DNA from: Angiostrongylus vasorum
Lineage: Eukaryota; Nematoda; Chromadorea; Rhabditida; Metastrongylidae
Reading direction: 5' to 3'
DNA: 64,000 bases
Assembly: GCA_018806985.1 (NCBI GenBank)
Contig: JADANN010000187.1
Coordinates: 124,001-188,000, forward strand
Part shown: positions 11,901 to 20,689 of the stretch, one piece after another
Layout of the letters: each line of letters opens with the position of its first letter
Position numbering within the stretch: position 1 is the stretch's first letter
Translations under genes and position numbers: made by a program
The notes under the pieces: model-generated
Seen by the model: the letters and a program-made list of their open reading frames with translations, nothing else
The model's database searches: none
Told to the model about the DNA's origin: nothing

Positions 11901-14900
11901 TAAACATTAAATCTAAATTTTTCAAATTTTCAACGGATGATCGGCGGTTATGAAGATGACACATCGACGAACACCATCGAGCTCTGCTGGAGGAAATTCC
12001 TCTTGTTCATTTGTTTTCATGTTCAAAAGATGAACTTTGAAACAGTAAGACGGAAAGAATGCGTGTCACGGATTCCAGAAAATTAGAATTTGATCGTGAT
12101 GAAATAAGAGAGCTTTAGAGGTTTTCGCCTACGCAAAGATTTGTAGATTCCAATAGTCTCTATTGCAATTAACAAAATCAATTGTGGGATGAGATGTGTT
12201 GGTCTGAAGTTGGAAGCGGCCATTATTTTCGTATCCTAGCACTCCTATAGAGGTGTCATCGTTGCAAATATGTTAAAACCATTTAACACAAGTTCAGACA
12301 AATTTGCTGCGAATACATCTTGCGCCTTTTGTTTTCACAACCATATTGATAAATGTGTAAGTGATTCCTATAGGAAGAACTGTTTTTCATCTAAGGAACT
12401 AAAAAGTGTTCATGTAAACTCGTTTGCTTAGCTGCTTCTCTGCTCTCTACTACTGGTGTATTCTATTTCTAAATGGACACTTGAATTTTTTTTCTCTTTC
12501 GTTGCAGTCAAGCTTAGAGTTTGTTGATTCGGGTAAGGTCATGGTCAAGGTTGTACTCATGATCATTAGGAAGGGAGCTTCAATGCGTCGATAACTATCA
12601 AAAGTATTATCTGTATGCTTCGTTTTCTTGTTCAGCAATCGCGAGGTTGTTAAACAGCATACATTTACTTCCATAGAAAAACACAATACAATACAACAGT
12701 AGCTGACGTCTCGGCAGTATCGCCTTCTTCAGAGCCTGGAAGGGTATACCGACATACAATTTACTAGGCCAAACGCTTCAATAACACTTACAAAAAGACG
12801 AAAAAACTCTATGGTAATTACATGGTCAACAGCTTCTCGAAAAAAAAACAACACATATAAAAGAACACTTAGATGGCAAACGAAAACTAAGACAAAGTAT
12901 CCCACTAGGCACGCATAGGAAACACAAAGCACAGCGGGGACGATTTTGAAGTAAAAAGTTAATATCCTTGCGCAGGAGACTAAACACCAGCGCGAAAACT
13001 TCTTGAGGCTTTTTTAGATAAATGCCAAAAACCCTACAATGAATAGCAGGGATGAATGCCCAGAGGTCATACGCGACCTGACCCCCGTATGTTCGCATCA
13101 ATTTCTGATGTGGGATGGTGCAGTCATCAACCTTATGCGACTATAATCAGCTGTTCTAATCTTCCTCATTGGAAGGCACGTAAAAAAAGCGGTGAGTTTT
13201 TCCGAGAAGCTGTTGATCATGTAATTACCATAGAGTTTTTCGTCTTGTTGTAAGTGTCATTGAAGCGTTTGGCCTAGTAAATTGTATATCAGTATACCCT
13301 TCCAGGCTCTGAAGAAGGCGATACTGCCGAAACGTCAGCTGCTGTTGTATTGTCTTGTGTTTTTTCTATGGAAGTAAATGTATGCTGTTTGAACAACCTC
13401 GCGATTGCTGAACAAGAAAACGACGCATTCATATTCCAATGCCGAGGTTAATAGAAAGTCGATCCTGGGAACAGTATTATCTGTGTTCTTTCTTTGCAGT
13501 GAGGAACATCATCTTACATATGTTTCTGCACTTTGTCTGAGCCATACATGCCTATATTTTCGTAGGCAGGGTTTTGTGAGTTGAGTGATGAGAACGTGAA
13601 CATTTCAAGGTATTACTCTTTGTTCTCATTCTCTGTAGGACGGTACACCTTCCAAAACGTACAATGGAAACAATCAGGGTGGTTATAAACGATTGCGCAA
13701 GCAGTATTCTCTATTTAAGTGTTCTAAATTATGTTTGGATCCAAATGCTTAGTTGGATAGGAGGGATCTTGTTGAATGGTACGATTTGCCTTTAACACAC
13801 GGTTGGCCGTACAGCATAGAAATTCTCGAATGTTCTTTATTCGAATCGAACGAACACTATGTATAAATTTCAGCCGACGTGTAAAGACGTTGTATGCATG
13901 TACACCTGATCACGAGTCAGAACTGTCGTTTCAACCCGGTCAAATCATTACTAACGGTAAGTACGCCGTCATTTGCTGAGAAACAAACGCTGTTTCATTC
14001 TGTATTCTGCCCATCTTTACTAACAGATCTTACTGCTCTTACTTAAGAACACTAGTTATGGAAATCCCTCGAATTTCATTCCATAGAAAACCATTGGAAC
14101 AGCATAATTTCTTTTCCCATAATGGACGACTCCCATGTGCTGAACCAATAAGTAAAATTTGTGAAGAGAATCTATGACGGTGGATTCATGAAGTCTATTT
14201 TGTACACATATGAAAAACCCTAATCTGTGAAGGAGTTTTCTTGTGCTTGTAATTTTTCAAAACATTCGGATCACCGGCGCTTTTCTATCTGTACATCTTG
14301 GAATTCTAGAAGCTGATAAGATGTTTCTCTCACTGAAGTAGAAGAGATTAAGCGGAGCTGTTTGGTATGAATTCTTTTGGTGAACTGCACATAAACATTT
14401 TCGAAACTTGTTATGATCGACGTAAAATAATTGATACTTGGTACTTGGACGGCCCGTCCTCACTGGTTGTGCGGGCCCCAGCATAACCTCCATCACTCTG
14501 GAGATTTGCTGGTTAAGCCATCGTGGTTGTCCGGAATCCCGAGGTTAGCTTGCCCAAAGTCTGCCCCAGGTCTACACCACCACATACAGTCGTAGCCCTT
14601 GTGGATCAGGGGGGAGATTTGCCACCATACGACTTTGATACCAGGACGGTGGTGGATCCTGGTGTTGGTTTACTGTTAGCTAGGCTTCGTGATGGAAACG
14701 CCGAACTCCTTCTCAGCTTGGGAGGCCCTGCCAGGGGGATGAATCCCCGGCTGTACATCGCAGTCCGACACCCAGGAACACCTCCCAGCCTCGATGAGGG
14801 GTAAACCGTTGGGAACACTAAAATTGATATCTCAAAAGAGCGACTTCATATAAAACTCGGCATAAATAATTGATATATTCATCTATATGTTCTTGTGAAC

Positions 14901-15188
14901 TGATCTTGTTACGCTGGTGCGAGGTTGATATGAGGGACTCAGTCCCAGTCGTAACAGCACGGCGCTGAAGAAGGCGAAATCCCCGAAACGTTAACCAACA
15001 ACAACAACCAGCGACAACTTATAACAACCTCACATCCGGTTGACGAGTTCAGGTCATACGATTTAAACGTGATTAGAGAGATTGCGATTTTTTCAGTGTA
15101 CGAATCAAAAGAAGAAGGCTGGCTCGTCGGTACGTTGAACGGTAAGACTGGTCTGATTCCATCAAATTACGTCGAACCGTTACCGTGA
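2806..15188 (+). CDS. GRAF/ARHGAP26-type RhoGAP, 3' part of gene (8 exons)
   Basis: Proteins of this family (BAR-PH-RhoGAP-SH3) switch off Rho GTPases at membranes and the cytoskeleton. Eight exons are seen: 2806-2909, 6954-7150, 7357-7593, 9447-9498, 9590-9646, 10656-10814, 13874-13956 and 15097-15188. Every junction has AG/GT borders and matching phase, and the lengths add up to 981 nt, exactly 327 codons with a final TGA. The order is a short piece resembling the segment after the RhoGAP domain (IFSTEPPK), a Ser/Thr/Pro-rich linker of about 200 residues, a basic stretch, and an SH3 domain. The SH3 ends in LNGKTGLIPSNYVEPLP, close to the GRAF C-terminus. BAR, PH and RhoGAP exons are not in the window and should lie upstream on the same strand. 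The family call rests mainly on the SH3; other SH3 proteins are possible but less likely. Confidence 0.82.
3389..3592 (-). mobile_element. tRNA-derived SINE, family A (truncated)
   Basis: The minus copy carries the head GGGGCGCGTGTAGCGAAGTG, the body CCAGACTTGTCTGGGAGG and GCGAGTCATTGTAAAGG, but lacks the usual 80-nt tail (CAACGCCGAGAGCTTTATCC). It lies in the intron after the first GRAF-like exon. Confidence 0.75.
4515..4845 (+). mobile_element. tRNA-derived SINE, family B
   Basis: GGAGGGGTAGCGTTAATGAT (box A region), CTCTCCTCCAATCCACGACG, ACAAAGAAGGCGAAATCCAC, AGACTTTTGTGGACGATGAA and TAGATATGATGACGGGTAAT align in order with the copies at 6,428 and 22,330. The GAAGGCGAAATCC piece is not a hammerhead. 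Confidence 0.7.
6428..6753 (+). mobile_element. tRNA-derived SINE, family B (best copy)
   Basis: GGGGGTAGCACAGTGGTTAG gives a good box A; TGCTAATTCGATCGCC is a weak box B. The body has CTCTTCTCCAATCCACCTGG, GACTGTGAGGAGAATCGACT and AGACCTTTGTGGGCGATGAA; the end is GATGGCGGGTCATGTGAAAC. The reading frames at 6,445-6,922 are explained by this repeat. It ends 200 bp before GRAF-like exon 2. Confidence 0.78.
6954..7150 (+). CDS. GRAF-like exon 2, Ser/Ala-rich linker
   Basis: Acceptor GGGTTTTGTAG and donor GATG|GTAATG. The first base completes the codon split in the previous exon, and the last base is completed by TT of the next. It encodes a low-complexity linker with many Ser, Ala, Thr and Pro residues (SSTASSSVPTSIADRP) and ends NIYDVPAD. 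No domain is visible, as expected for the disordered region between RhoGAP and SH3. GC content is clearly above the surrounding intron. Confidence 0.75.
7357..7593 (+). CDS. GRAF-like exon 3, Ser/Thr-rich linker
   Basis: The acceptor is ACTATTTCAG. The donor, AAAAT|GTTAGA, is weak. The exon encodes about 79 residues rich in Ser and Thr (TVTPTSSPSQLIGTT), then a segment with SDSLNSLLSGRSDSPKTSK. The weak donor matters because reading through it gives TGT TAG, an immediate stop. Inefficient splicing would therefore truncate the protein before the SH3 domain. Phase agrees with the flanking exons. Confidence 0.75.
7863..8143 (+). mobile_element. tRNA-derived SINE, family A (best preserved)
   Basis: The head GGGCGCG (7863-7869) pairs perfectly with CGCGCCC (7921-7927), a 7-bp acceptor stem around a 65-nt tRNA-like unit. 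Box A is TGGCGCAGTGG (7872-7882) and box B GGAATCGATCC (7909-7919). A CTGCAAC loop would give anticodon GCA, suggesting tRNA-Cys ancestry. The body has CCAGACTTGTCTGGGAGGAT and CATTGTGAAGGCCAGATATG; the tail ends AGCTTTATCC plus a T run. Family A supplies about 15 copies in this window. ORFs across it are not genes. Confidence 0.88.
8941..9213 (+). mobile_element. tRNA-derived SINE, family A
   Basis: Full-length copy 800 bp after the previous one in the same orientation. Box A (TGTGGCGCAGG), box B (GTGGAATCGATCCCC), body (CTTGTCTGGGAGGATAACAG) and tail (GCATCCCTCAGGGATTGATT) are all recognisable. It lies in the intron between GRAF-like exons 3 and 4. Confidence 0.85.
9447..9498 (+). CDS. GRAF-like exon 4 (52 nt)
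   Basis: A short exon between TGTATTTCAG and AC|GTAAGT. The frame reads SKMSTSYAPAYNPLACET across the upstream splice. Incoming phase 1 (completed by CT) and outgoing phase 2 match the neighbours, and the donor is near consensus. It is too short to recognise a domain. Confidence 0.72.
9590..9646 (+). CDS. GRAF-like exon 5, basic segment (57 nt)
   Basis: Acceptor CTTGTAATTTAG, donor GTTAA|GTGAGT. The 92-bp upstream intron is short and TE-free. It encodes a basic stretch, ITHKLTKRKSAVKDLSNV, in phase with exons 4 and 6. The Lys/Arg cluster is the only notable charge feature in the linker. Confidence 0.72.
10656..10814 (+). CDS. GRAF-like exon 6, Ser-rich, possible cassette
   Basis: Acceptor CTCAGTTTCAG, donor CTAAG|GTGGGT. 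The 159-nt exon is a multiple of three and both borders share the same phase, so including or skipping it would keep frame between exon 5 and the SH3 exons. It encodes a Ser/Ala-rich segment (NSLSTSNSSASASPLMCSD) and then SPMYSALINPVVSLQL. A frame-neutral linker exon of this kind is a natural candidate for alternative splicing, but the sequence alone does not show that it is skipped. Confidence 0.68.
11385..11570 (-). mobile_element. Foldback-prone tRNA-like repeat, family C
   Basis: The minus strand reads GCTGAGAGAAACGCAGAGCA, the head GTCCTCGATGGTGCAGTGTA, TAATGCGCGAGCCCC and GGAAAATCGTGGTTTGATCT. The GCAGTG and GGTTTGATC elements give it a box A/B look. A plus-oriented family tail (CATAATACCCTAGCGTGAAC) follows at 11,575-11,620, so pieces of both orientations are joined. 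Confidence 0.7.
11740..11920 (+). mobile_element. Family C repeat
   Basis: GGCCTCTGTGGCGCAGTGTG, AATGCGCGAGTTCCCAG, GAAATCGTGGTTCGATTTGG, GTCCAAGTTTTGCGAATATC and CATAATACCCTGCCATGAAC followed by an A-rich end. Box A- and box B-like elements are in tRNA spacing. It faces the minus copy at 11,385. Confidence 0.78.
12701..12736 (-). ncRNA. Hammerhead ribozyme-like motif, left inverted arm
   Basis: On the minus strand: GGCTCTGAAGAAGGCGATAC then TGCCGAGACGTCAGCT. The core CUGAAGA and helix II GGC/GCC are intact, but the GAAA box is GAGA. It is the mirror copy of 13,304-13,341 in the other arm of the compact PLE. The change in the invariant A suggests loss of cleavage in this arm. Confidence 0.6.
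13304..13341 (+). ncRNA. Hammerhead ribozyme-like motif with intact core
   Basis: GGCT-CTGAAGA-A-GGC-GATACT-GCC-GAAA-CGTC-AGCT contains every conserved core position: CUGANGA, GAAA and GUC. Helix I is GGCU/AGCU (4 bp with one G-U) and helix II GGC/GCC (3 bp). Helix III is limited to A-U and C-G formed by the palindrome ACGU, so pairing between two copies is expected. Cleavage would fall after the C of GUC. This is one of the best candidates in the window. Confidence 0.7.
13874..13956 (+). CDS. GRAF-like exon 7, SH3 first half
   Basis: Acceptor ATAAATTTCAG, donor AACG|GTAAGT. The exon encodes RRVKTLYACTPDHESELSF and then QPGQIITN. This has the SH3 ALYxY-type strand (TLYAC), the acidic RT loop (DHESELSF) and the turn leading to the n-Src loop. 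It joins exon 8 within the n-Src region by a phase-1 intron holding a family D retroposon and a hammerhead-like motif. Confidence 0.9.
14440..14812 (+). mobile_element. Family D retroposon (about 390 bp)
   Basis: Starts TACTTGGACGGCCCGTCC and ends GGTAAACCGTTGGGA. It is flanked by imperfect repeats AAAATAATTGATA and AAAATTGATA. The GC-rich sequence stays open for 93 codons (14,523-14,804) with RHPGTPPSLDEG near the end. Copies elsewhere keep the same ends but not the same frame throughout. It lies in the last GRAF-like intron. Confidence 0.75.
14961..14995 (+). ncRNA. Degenerate hammerhead-like motif
   Basis: GCTGAAGAAGGCGAAATCCC then CGAAACGTTAACC. Core CUGAAGA, GAAA and GUU are present, but the 3' arm of helix II is CCC rather than GCC and helix I is poor. 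An AAC-rich run and ACCTCACATCCGG follow, as at 40,100 and 61,110. It lies 140 bp downstream of a family D copy in the intron before the last GRAF-like exon. Confidence 0.5.
15097..15188 (+). CDS. GRAF-like exon 8, SH3 second half and stop
   Basis: Acceptor GATTTTTTCAG; the frame ends at TGA 15186-15188. It encodes VYESKEEGWLVGTLNGKTG followed by LIPSNYVEPLP. The GWLVG strand contains the conserved SH3 Trp, and IPSNYVEPL carries the conserved Pro and Tyr of the peptide-binding groove. The SH3 domain sits at the extreme C-terminus, as in GRAF proteins. Loss of this exon would remove half the domain. Confidence 0.92.
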
Positions 15189-16020
15189 CACCTTCTTACT
15201 TTGTTGCTGACCGCTATTGGTCAAACGACGAGTCATCGCAAGCGCTGCGACTTTTTCAACTGTGATTCCTTTATTACGGGTCGTTTCCATTTTCTTAGAA
15301 TCTCTTCAGGGCATGACTATTCGTATTCTTGTTGTTCACAAATTTGTGCAATGATTTAACCAGTGTTTTATTGCTTACAGATGTACGAGATGTATGCTCC
15401 TAATGATTTTCTGCTTCTTTTTTTCCCTTTCTTCAGCTCGTCAATTACCACAAGTATTACTCGTATCTATGCTTTACGAGATTAACCTTTAGAAGAAATG
15501 TTACTTGCATGGTACAGGGTCATGCATACTGGCGGGTTATAGCTCTGGCGTGCAGGTGGGCTTCTTCAAAAACACGCCATAACAAGTTCTTTTCTTTTCT
15601 ATACGCAAGCTTTAACGAGTAGTTGTGATTTTTCTACTTTGTTTAATCGAGAGTTGAGCTCTTAATTCTATGTTTCTAGATTGTTTTATGGCATAAACGC
15701 GTTGTCAGAGATTTATGAATAATATCAAGAAGAACACTGGAAAGCATCGCCTCTATCAAAGGCGCCAAGCAGCACTTATATATCGCCGCCACTATTGATC
15801 GCATTTATTTCACAGAATGCTGAGCAAATTCCGACTAAGAACATGCTTTGGGAGGAACTATTCAGCAATAGGGAAAGGTGCCCATTAACGTGACGTTGGC
15901 CGACATCTCTGCGCCTTCACCTTGAGAGCTAATGGTCGACTCATTTTTTGCGATGTGAGAGGTGAGATGGGGGGCCTTCGAATGGACTAATCACACTCTA
16001 CATTACTAGTAACAGTAACT
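15189..16020. other. 3' flank of GRAF-like gene
   Basis: Follows the stop codon. I see no SINE, PLE or convincing ORF. The 3' UTR must lie here, but no clear AATAAA was found in the first few hundred bases. Confidence 0.5.
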
Positions 16021-16033
16021 GGGTTCACAAATA

Positions 16034-16285
16034 GTGCTGTGTGAATTGGAACAGACACTTTTAGCTTCTACCGATGAACTTCAACAGTTGATTTTGTTGG
16101 CGGACCAACCTGGGATTTACGCATATAGTTGTCCTACTCACAGGATTTTTGAACATGCCTTCGGAGTTCGATTGCTATCTATCCATTTGGGAAGACGACT
16201 TGATGACCATTCTAAAACTAGAGATTCGCCAAACAACAAAGTGGATAGGTCCCTAGCATCCGATCCATGCAGTCGGTTTAGGTGA
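16034..16285 (+). CDS. Hypothetical ORF downstream of the GRAF-like gene
   Basis: An 84-codon frame includes LCELEQTLLASTDELQQLIL and LADQPGIYAYSCPTHRIFEH. Its first half is amphipathic, Leu- and Glu-rich, and could form a coiled coil. No clear splice sites frame it, and it was not found in the duplicated units. It may be an exon of a small gene between the GRAF-like gene and the duplication, or chance. Confidence 0.22.
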   Translation: MLCELEQTLLASTDELQQLILLADQPGIYAYSCPTHRIFEHAFGVRLLSIHLGRRLDDHSKTRDSPNNKVDRSLASDPCSRFR

Positions 16286-17402
16286 TCTGACGCGTTAGTG
16301 CGACGCGATCTTTAGTCGGTTTGGAAAGAAATGTTATGTTTCACGTAAACTTTCTTTGGTTTGTTTTAGGATTATCTGGATAAGAACATGCGCCAGGAAA
16401 GTCGGTGTGAGTTCTAGGGCGGTGCATGCCAGAGTGAAGTAGTAGTTTCCGCTCGATCTGTTTGCTAGCAATGCCAAATGCTTGTATCTAAGGCAGATTT
16501 ATAGAATGGAGAAGCTATGACTTTGAAAAGATATGGCCAAAATCTGAAATGGTCTTCGCTCCTATCTATGTCGTTGGCATTATTAGGTTATTGGCGGTCA
16601 AAGTGACCATTCGATGACCTCTTTCTTTATGTGTTTCTTCAACAACATAAATCATTTATGACATCGCTTTCAGTTGCTTTATCTGCAGTGAACACCACTC
16701 AGCTCGGGTAATATTAACGTGCACTGCAAGATGGCTCTAACAACTGCACTCCCCACCCTTCTACGTTTTATTTGGCGAAGAAGACACCAGTGAATAGTTA
16801 GGATAAATAACTGACCAATAAGGACTAAAGAGTGACAAGAGAGATCCAAAAGGAATGGAATTTAAGTAAAGAAGCAAGTATGTCATTCAAAAGGAAATCC
16901 TCTATTGGAATCACAGATATTGTTTTCATTGCCGATGACGCTGCATGCAAGGTAGAGAGAGCTTCGGAATCCGAGTATATTTGTATTAGTCCGTCTTAGA
17001 AACTTTACTGGATTCATTAGGTGGTATTTAACATGTTTTTGAGAACACAGAAAAGATTGTGTGGCCTTTGCCACTGTCTAAAACCACACTTTATGAAGAC
17101 AGCTTGAAGTAGAACCGATTAGAATCGAAAGTTTTTTGCCGGTCGACGGTGATGGAGTGTGCGATTGACGATGAATAAGAGTTGGCTCGGAGGTATGTTC
17201 TAATGTAACTGCTGCTTATTTTGAGAATAAAATGAGTTAAAGAAATAAAGAACAAAATTTAAGGCTTTCCCACTCTGCTTATTGTTTTGCTGATTGTTGT
17301 TCGACCAATTCCAGGGTGAATTCCTTTGCTCTACTCTTTCCGTGAAACGGTAGCGTAGTATGGTTCTTCTCACTTGAGAGTATTTATTAATAACGCAGGC
17401 CA

Positions 17403-17562
17403 ACGGCCTCCGTGGCGCAGTGTGTAATGTGCGAACCCGCGGAAAGGGATAATCGTGGTTTGATCTGGCCCAGGGTCCAAGTTTTCCGAGTATCTCAGCA
17501 TCGTTGTGGTTGATCTCGCATTATATCCTGCCGTGAAAAATTGCATTAGGCAAAAAGTTGAA
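17403..17562 (+). mobile_element. Family C repeat
   Basis: GGCCTCCGTGGCGCAGTGTG, GGATAATCGTGGTTTGATCT, GGCCCAGGGTCCAAGTTTTC, CGAGTATCTCAGCATCGTTG and TATATCCTGCCGTGAAAAAT. A clean single copy inside the first duplicate unit; no equivalent was noticed in the second. Confidence 0.8.
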
Positions 17563-18373
17563 AAAAAAGTATTTACTAGGAGTTGTTTTAAATTTCACCA
17601 TCTTTTGAAGATTTTACTACGACTTCCACAGAGCTTGGGTTTGACAATATTTTCACTTTATGCTTAGTTTAACATTGAAGTATGTGTTTTTTCTGAAGCG
17701 AAGAAGGATAAAATTTAGTTTATGAAGAGCGCTTTTCGTATTTCCATCTATCTCCAGGTTAGAGGGTCAAACCTGTCAGTCTATATCACCCCTGCAATTC
17801 AAAGCTCACTTTACTTTTTACCCAGAGAAGAGGTAACAGACAATCTGCTCGTCTCACTTGTATGTCATCTAAAGGATAAGTGGTAACACGTTCGGTGTTT
17901 ATCAAAGCCTTAGGGATGCCGCATGCGCTGAGCTCCATTCGCGCCATCGCTAATAGGGAATGAGAACTAGGCCTGTGCAATGGCTTGTGGGTGCGGCCTG
18001 CCAACGTATCAGGTTGGTTTCTTGCATCTTACCAGAGAAGTTTGACCAATTTGCTGGTCCCCCCTGGGGAATGGAGGGCTTCGTTTGGCTAGAGCGCTGT
18101 GTCGAACCAAAGATCAAGTTTGTTTTGAAGAACCTTTGACCAGTGAGCTATACTCGTTGCTACATTTGTTACTTGTTATCCTTTTTCTTTATATTTCCAC
18201 ACTCAGTATCTTATTGTTCAGTCTTCTTTTCTATTATAAACAGTAGCTTCACGACTTTTCGGTTCTAAAACAAGACGTGTACTGTAGAGCGTATTTCCGA
18301 GGACATGAAATCAAATTGAGTTTTGGCGCAATGACGAGAACAAAATTTCATTTAAAATCTGTGTTCTTTTACT

Positions 18374-18755
18374 TACTTGGATACTTGGACAGCTCGACCT
18401 CACTGGTTGTGCGACCCAACATATTCTCCATTTTTTCGGAGTTCTGCTGGTTTAGCTTTTTGTGTTTCTCTGGAGTCCCGATGTCAACCTGGCCAAAGTC
18501 TGTCCCAGCTCTTCACCATCACGGGCAGTTCCCGCCCTTGTGGATTAGGAGACCCATGCGGCTATACTGATACCAGGACGATTGCAGATCCTGGTATTGG
18601 TTTACTCTTAAATGGGCTTCCTGATGGAAACACCGAGCTCCCTTCTCAGCTTGGAGATCCTGCTGGACGGATGAATCTCATGCTGTACATCGCAGCCCGA
18701 CACCCAGGAACACCTCCCAGCCACGAGGAGGCGATAAACCGTTGGGAGGTTAAAT
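18374..18755 (+). mobile_element. Family D retroposon
   Basis: ACTTGGATACTTGGACAGCT start, AAACCGTTGGGAGG end. It is open for 126 codons (18,377-18,757), ending ARHPGTPPSHEEAINRWEVK. It lies in the first duplicate unit with no counterpart recognised in the second. Confidence 0.75.
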
Positions 18756-19069
18756 GATGTGTCCCTTCAATATTTAAAAATGATCGATTTTTATAAATGA
18801 ACTGGAGGATGGCATGTTAAAGAGTCTATATGGATGTTAAATGTATCTTACTCAGTTTCTTTCACTATCTTCCTGATTTTAGCTCACAATTCAAGCTTAA
18901 GAAATTGTTAACTCGAAACACCACAATTTAAGTCCCTTTAAACAGGCGGTATCGATTTTCCTCGCATGACCTAGCAGTTCGTCTGTGTGAGAGGCGCCAA
19001 CATGTATAATGAAGCAGACATTTTGGTCGCCAGAATTCCACATTTCAAAGCAAACTATAAATTCAACTT

Positions 19070-19215
19070 CAGTGGTCCAGTGACACGTGGGTCTCTGAAA
19101 GCGGTAGTCGTGCGTTCGAATCTGCCCTGGTGTCTAAGTTTTGCAAATATCTCACCATCTTTGTGGCGGTTTTTAGTTTTAACATAAAACCCTGCAGTGA
19201 AAAGTCATACTTACT
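19070..19215 (+). mobile_element. Family C repeat, divergent
   Basis: TGCGTTCGAATCTGCCCTGG, GTCTAAGTTTTGCAAATATC, CACCATCTTTGTGG and AAAACCCTGCAGTGAAAAG follow the family order. The head is altered. Confidence 0.6.
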
Positions 19216-19477
19216 AAACAAGAAGTTACACGCTATATATTCATCCGTCTCACATCATGTCCGGTTTAAACATGGACTAATTAGTATTGCTAACAGTAGA
19301 CTTTGTCCTCTTCAAATACCGGAGCTGTTCAGTGGGGCTAGCTTAATTCGAGCACGCAATGGAATCACGAAAAAGTGACGCCATATTTTTGATATTTGGG
19401 CTATTTTCCATACAGTTTTTGGCAAGGAGAAATCTTGGCTGAAATTTAGAGCGACGGGCTCAATCTTAGCATAGATA

Positions 19478-19600
19478 CTCTTAGCTGAGCTACCGGACGG
19501 AAACGTAGAACGCCTTTTACGCATGGGTGACGCTACTACGGAAATGAGCATTCGCTGCACATCGTTATTCAACACCTAGGAATACTCGATGGTAAAGCAT
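19478..19600 (+). repeat. Old family D-like fragment shared by both duplicate units
   Basis: GGACGGAAACGTAGAACGCC and GCTGCACATCG align with the last third of D, and with 43,238-43,350 (GAACGGAAACACCGAACGCC). Because both units carry it at the same relative place, this insertion is older than the duplication. Confidence 0.6.
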
Positions 19601-20334
19601 TATAGCGCGAACTTTTTTTTAGGAAGAAAAATACCTCATCTTCGTTTTGGTGGAGTTTAATAACTGGTTCAATCCGGATATTTACTTTAAGTGCTGTATG
19701 AATGCTGAATTCTAGGATAGGGTAGGTTTCAATGTGCCGATAATTGTCAGCATTCCGGTGCCTAAGAAGAACTAACCGCTCTCATGGCACCTTTAGGACA
19801 AAGAAAACGTTGTATTAATCATGTCTTTCGCATTTGAACTGGATACTGTTTTACATTTTCTCGTGCGAATCACGTGCAAAAGTAGCCGGCTTGGCTACCA
19901 GGATCTACGAATTCTTTTGTATTCGTTGGTAACCATGCGATCATGCAGGAGATAGAGTACGGTTCACTGGTCAGTGTCGGTGCAGTTACTATCTTTTATC
20001 TCGTTGAGAGCTTTCGTCACACTAAACTAGTCGTTCACACAGATTCATGAAAACTAATGTTTTCTTACTCAATGAATTGAAGACTGATAATGATTTCGCC
20101 ACCGGAGATTCCTAGTACATGTCCACGTAGTGGAATATTCCAGTAGGTTTCTAGGTCTCTTCATCTTCCTTCACAACTCCAGTGGTAATTGTCGATTGTA
20201 CTCGTTTCGGATCACTCTTGGTGCTCTTGGTTTGCTCAGAAGGCTTGAGATCCTCAAAACATCGGGAAGATTGCAAGAATAACTTTCGTTTACTGTTCAC
20301 TACAAATTTTCACGGCTGGATACTATGTGAAATA

Positions 20335-20640
20335 CAAGTCGATACAACCACAAGGTGCTGAGATATTTGTACAACATGGGACCGCAGATCTCTGCAGTGG
20401 TAATCGAACATGCTGTTACCCTTTCCGGGGGCTAATGTGTTCTACTACCACATCATGTGGGTCCTTTGCTTAGCCTTTCGCTCAGCTAGTTTTCTTCTCT
20501 TGCCATTTCTAGAATGCGTTAGACCCCAAAAAGGGTAATAGCGTGTTTGATCATTACTGCAGACACCTGCGTTTCGGAGTTTTGCAAATACTTTGGCACT
20601 TTGTGGTTGCATCGAGAAGATTCTCCAGGTTTAATTCACC
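20335..20640. mobile_element. Family C inverted pair (foldback)
   Basis: A minus arm (20,335-20,470: GCTGAGATATTTGTACAAC, ACCGCAGATCTCTGCAGTGG) is followed by a plus arm (20,505-20,600: AAAAGGGTAATAGCGTGTTT, TGCAGACACCTGCGTTTCGG, GTTTTGCAAATACTTTGGCA). The same layout is better preserved at 28,170-28,545. Confidence 0.65.
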
Positions 20641-20689
20641 ATTTCATTATGAAAACTTCATATCATTGGTAAAGATAAAGAACGTTCGC

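Larger units (their letters stand above)
12590..13470 (+). mobile_element. Compact Penelope-derived element with inverted hammerhead-bearing ends
   Basis: About 230-bp inverted arms (about 12,590-12,840 minus, 13,190-13,420 plus) share the CATGTAATTACCATAGAG and GGCCTAGTAAATTGTAT segments, a hammerhead-like motif and the adjoining GTATGCTG and CCATAGAA blocks. Between them, 12,850-13,090 aligns with the C-terminal GIY-YIG tail of the PLE at 2,200-2,400 (AAAGAACAC, GGCACGCATAGGA), full of stops. RT is absent. This is a non-autonomous PLE whose inverted LTR-like ends resemble those known for Penelope elements. It sits in the intron before the SH3 exons. Confidence 0.75.
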
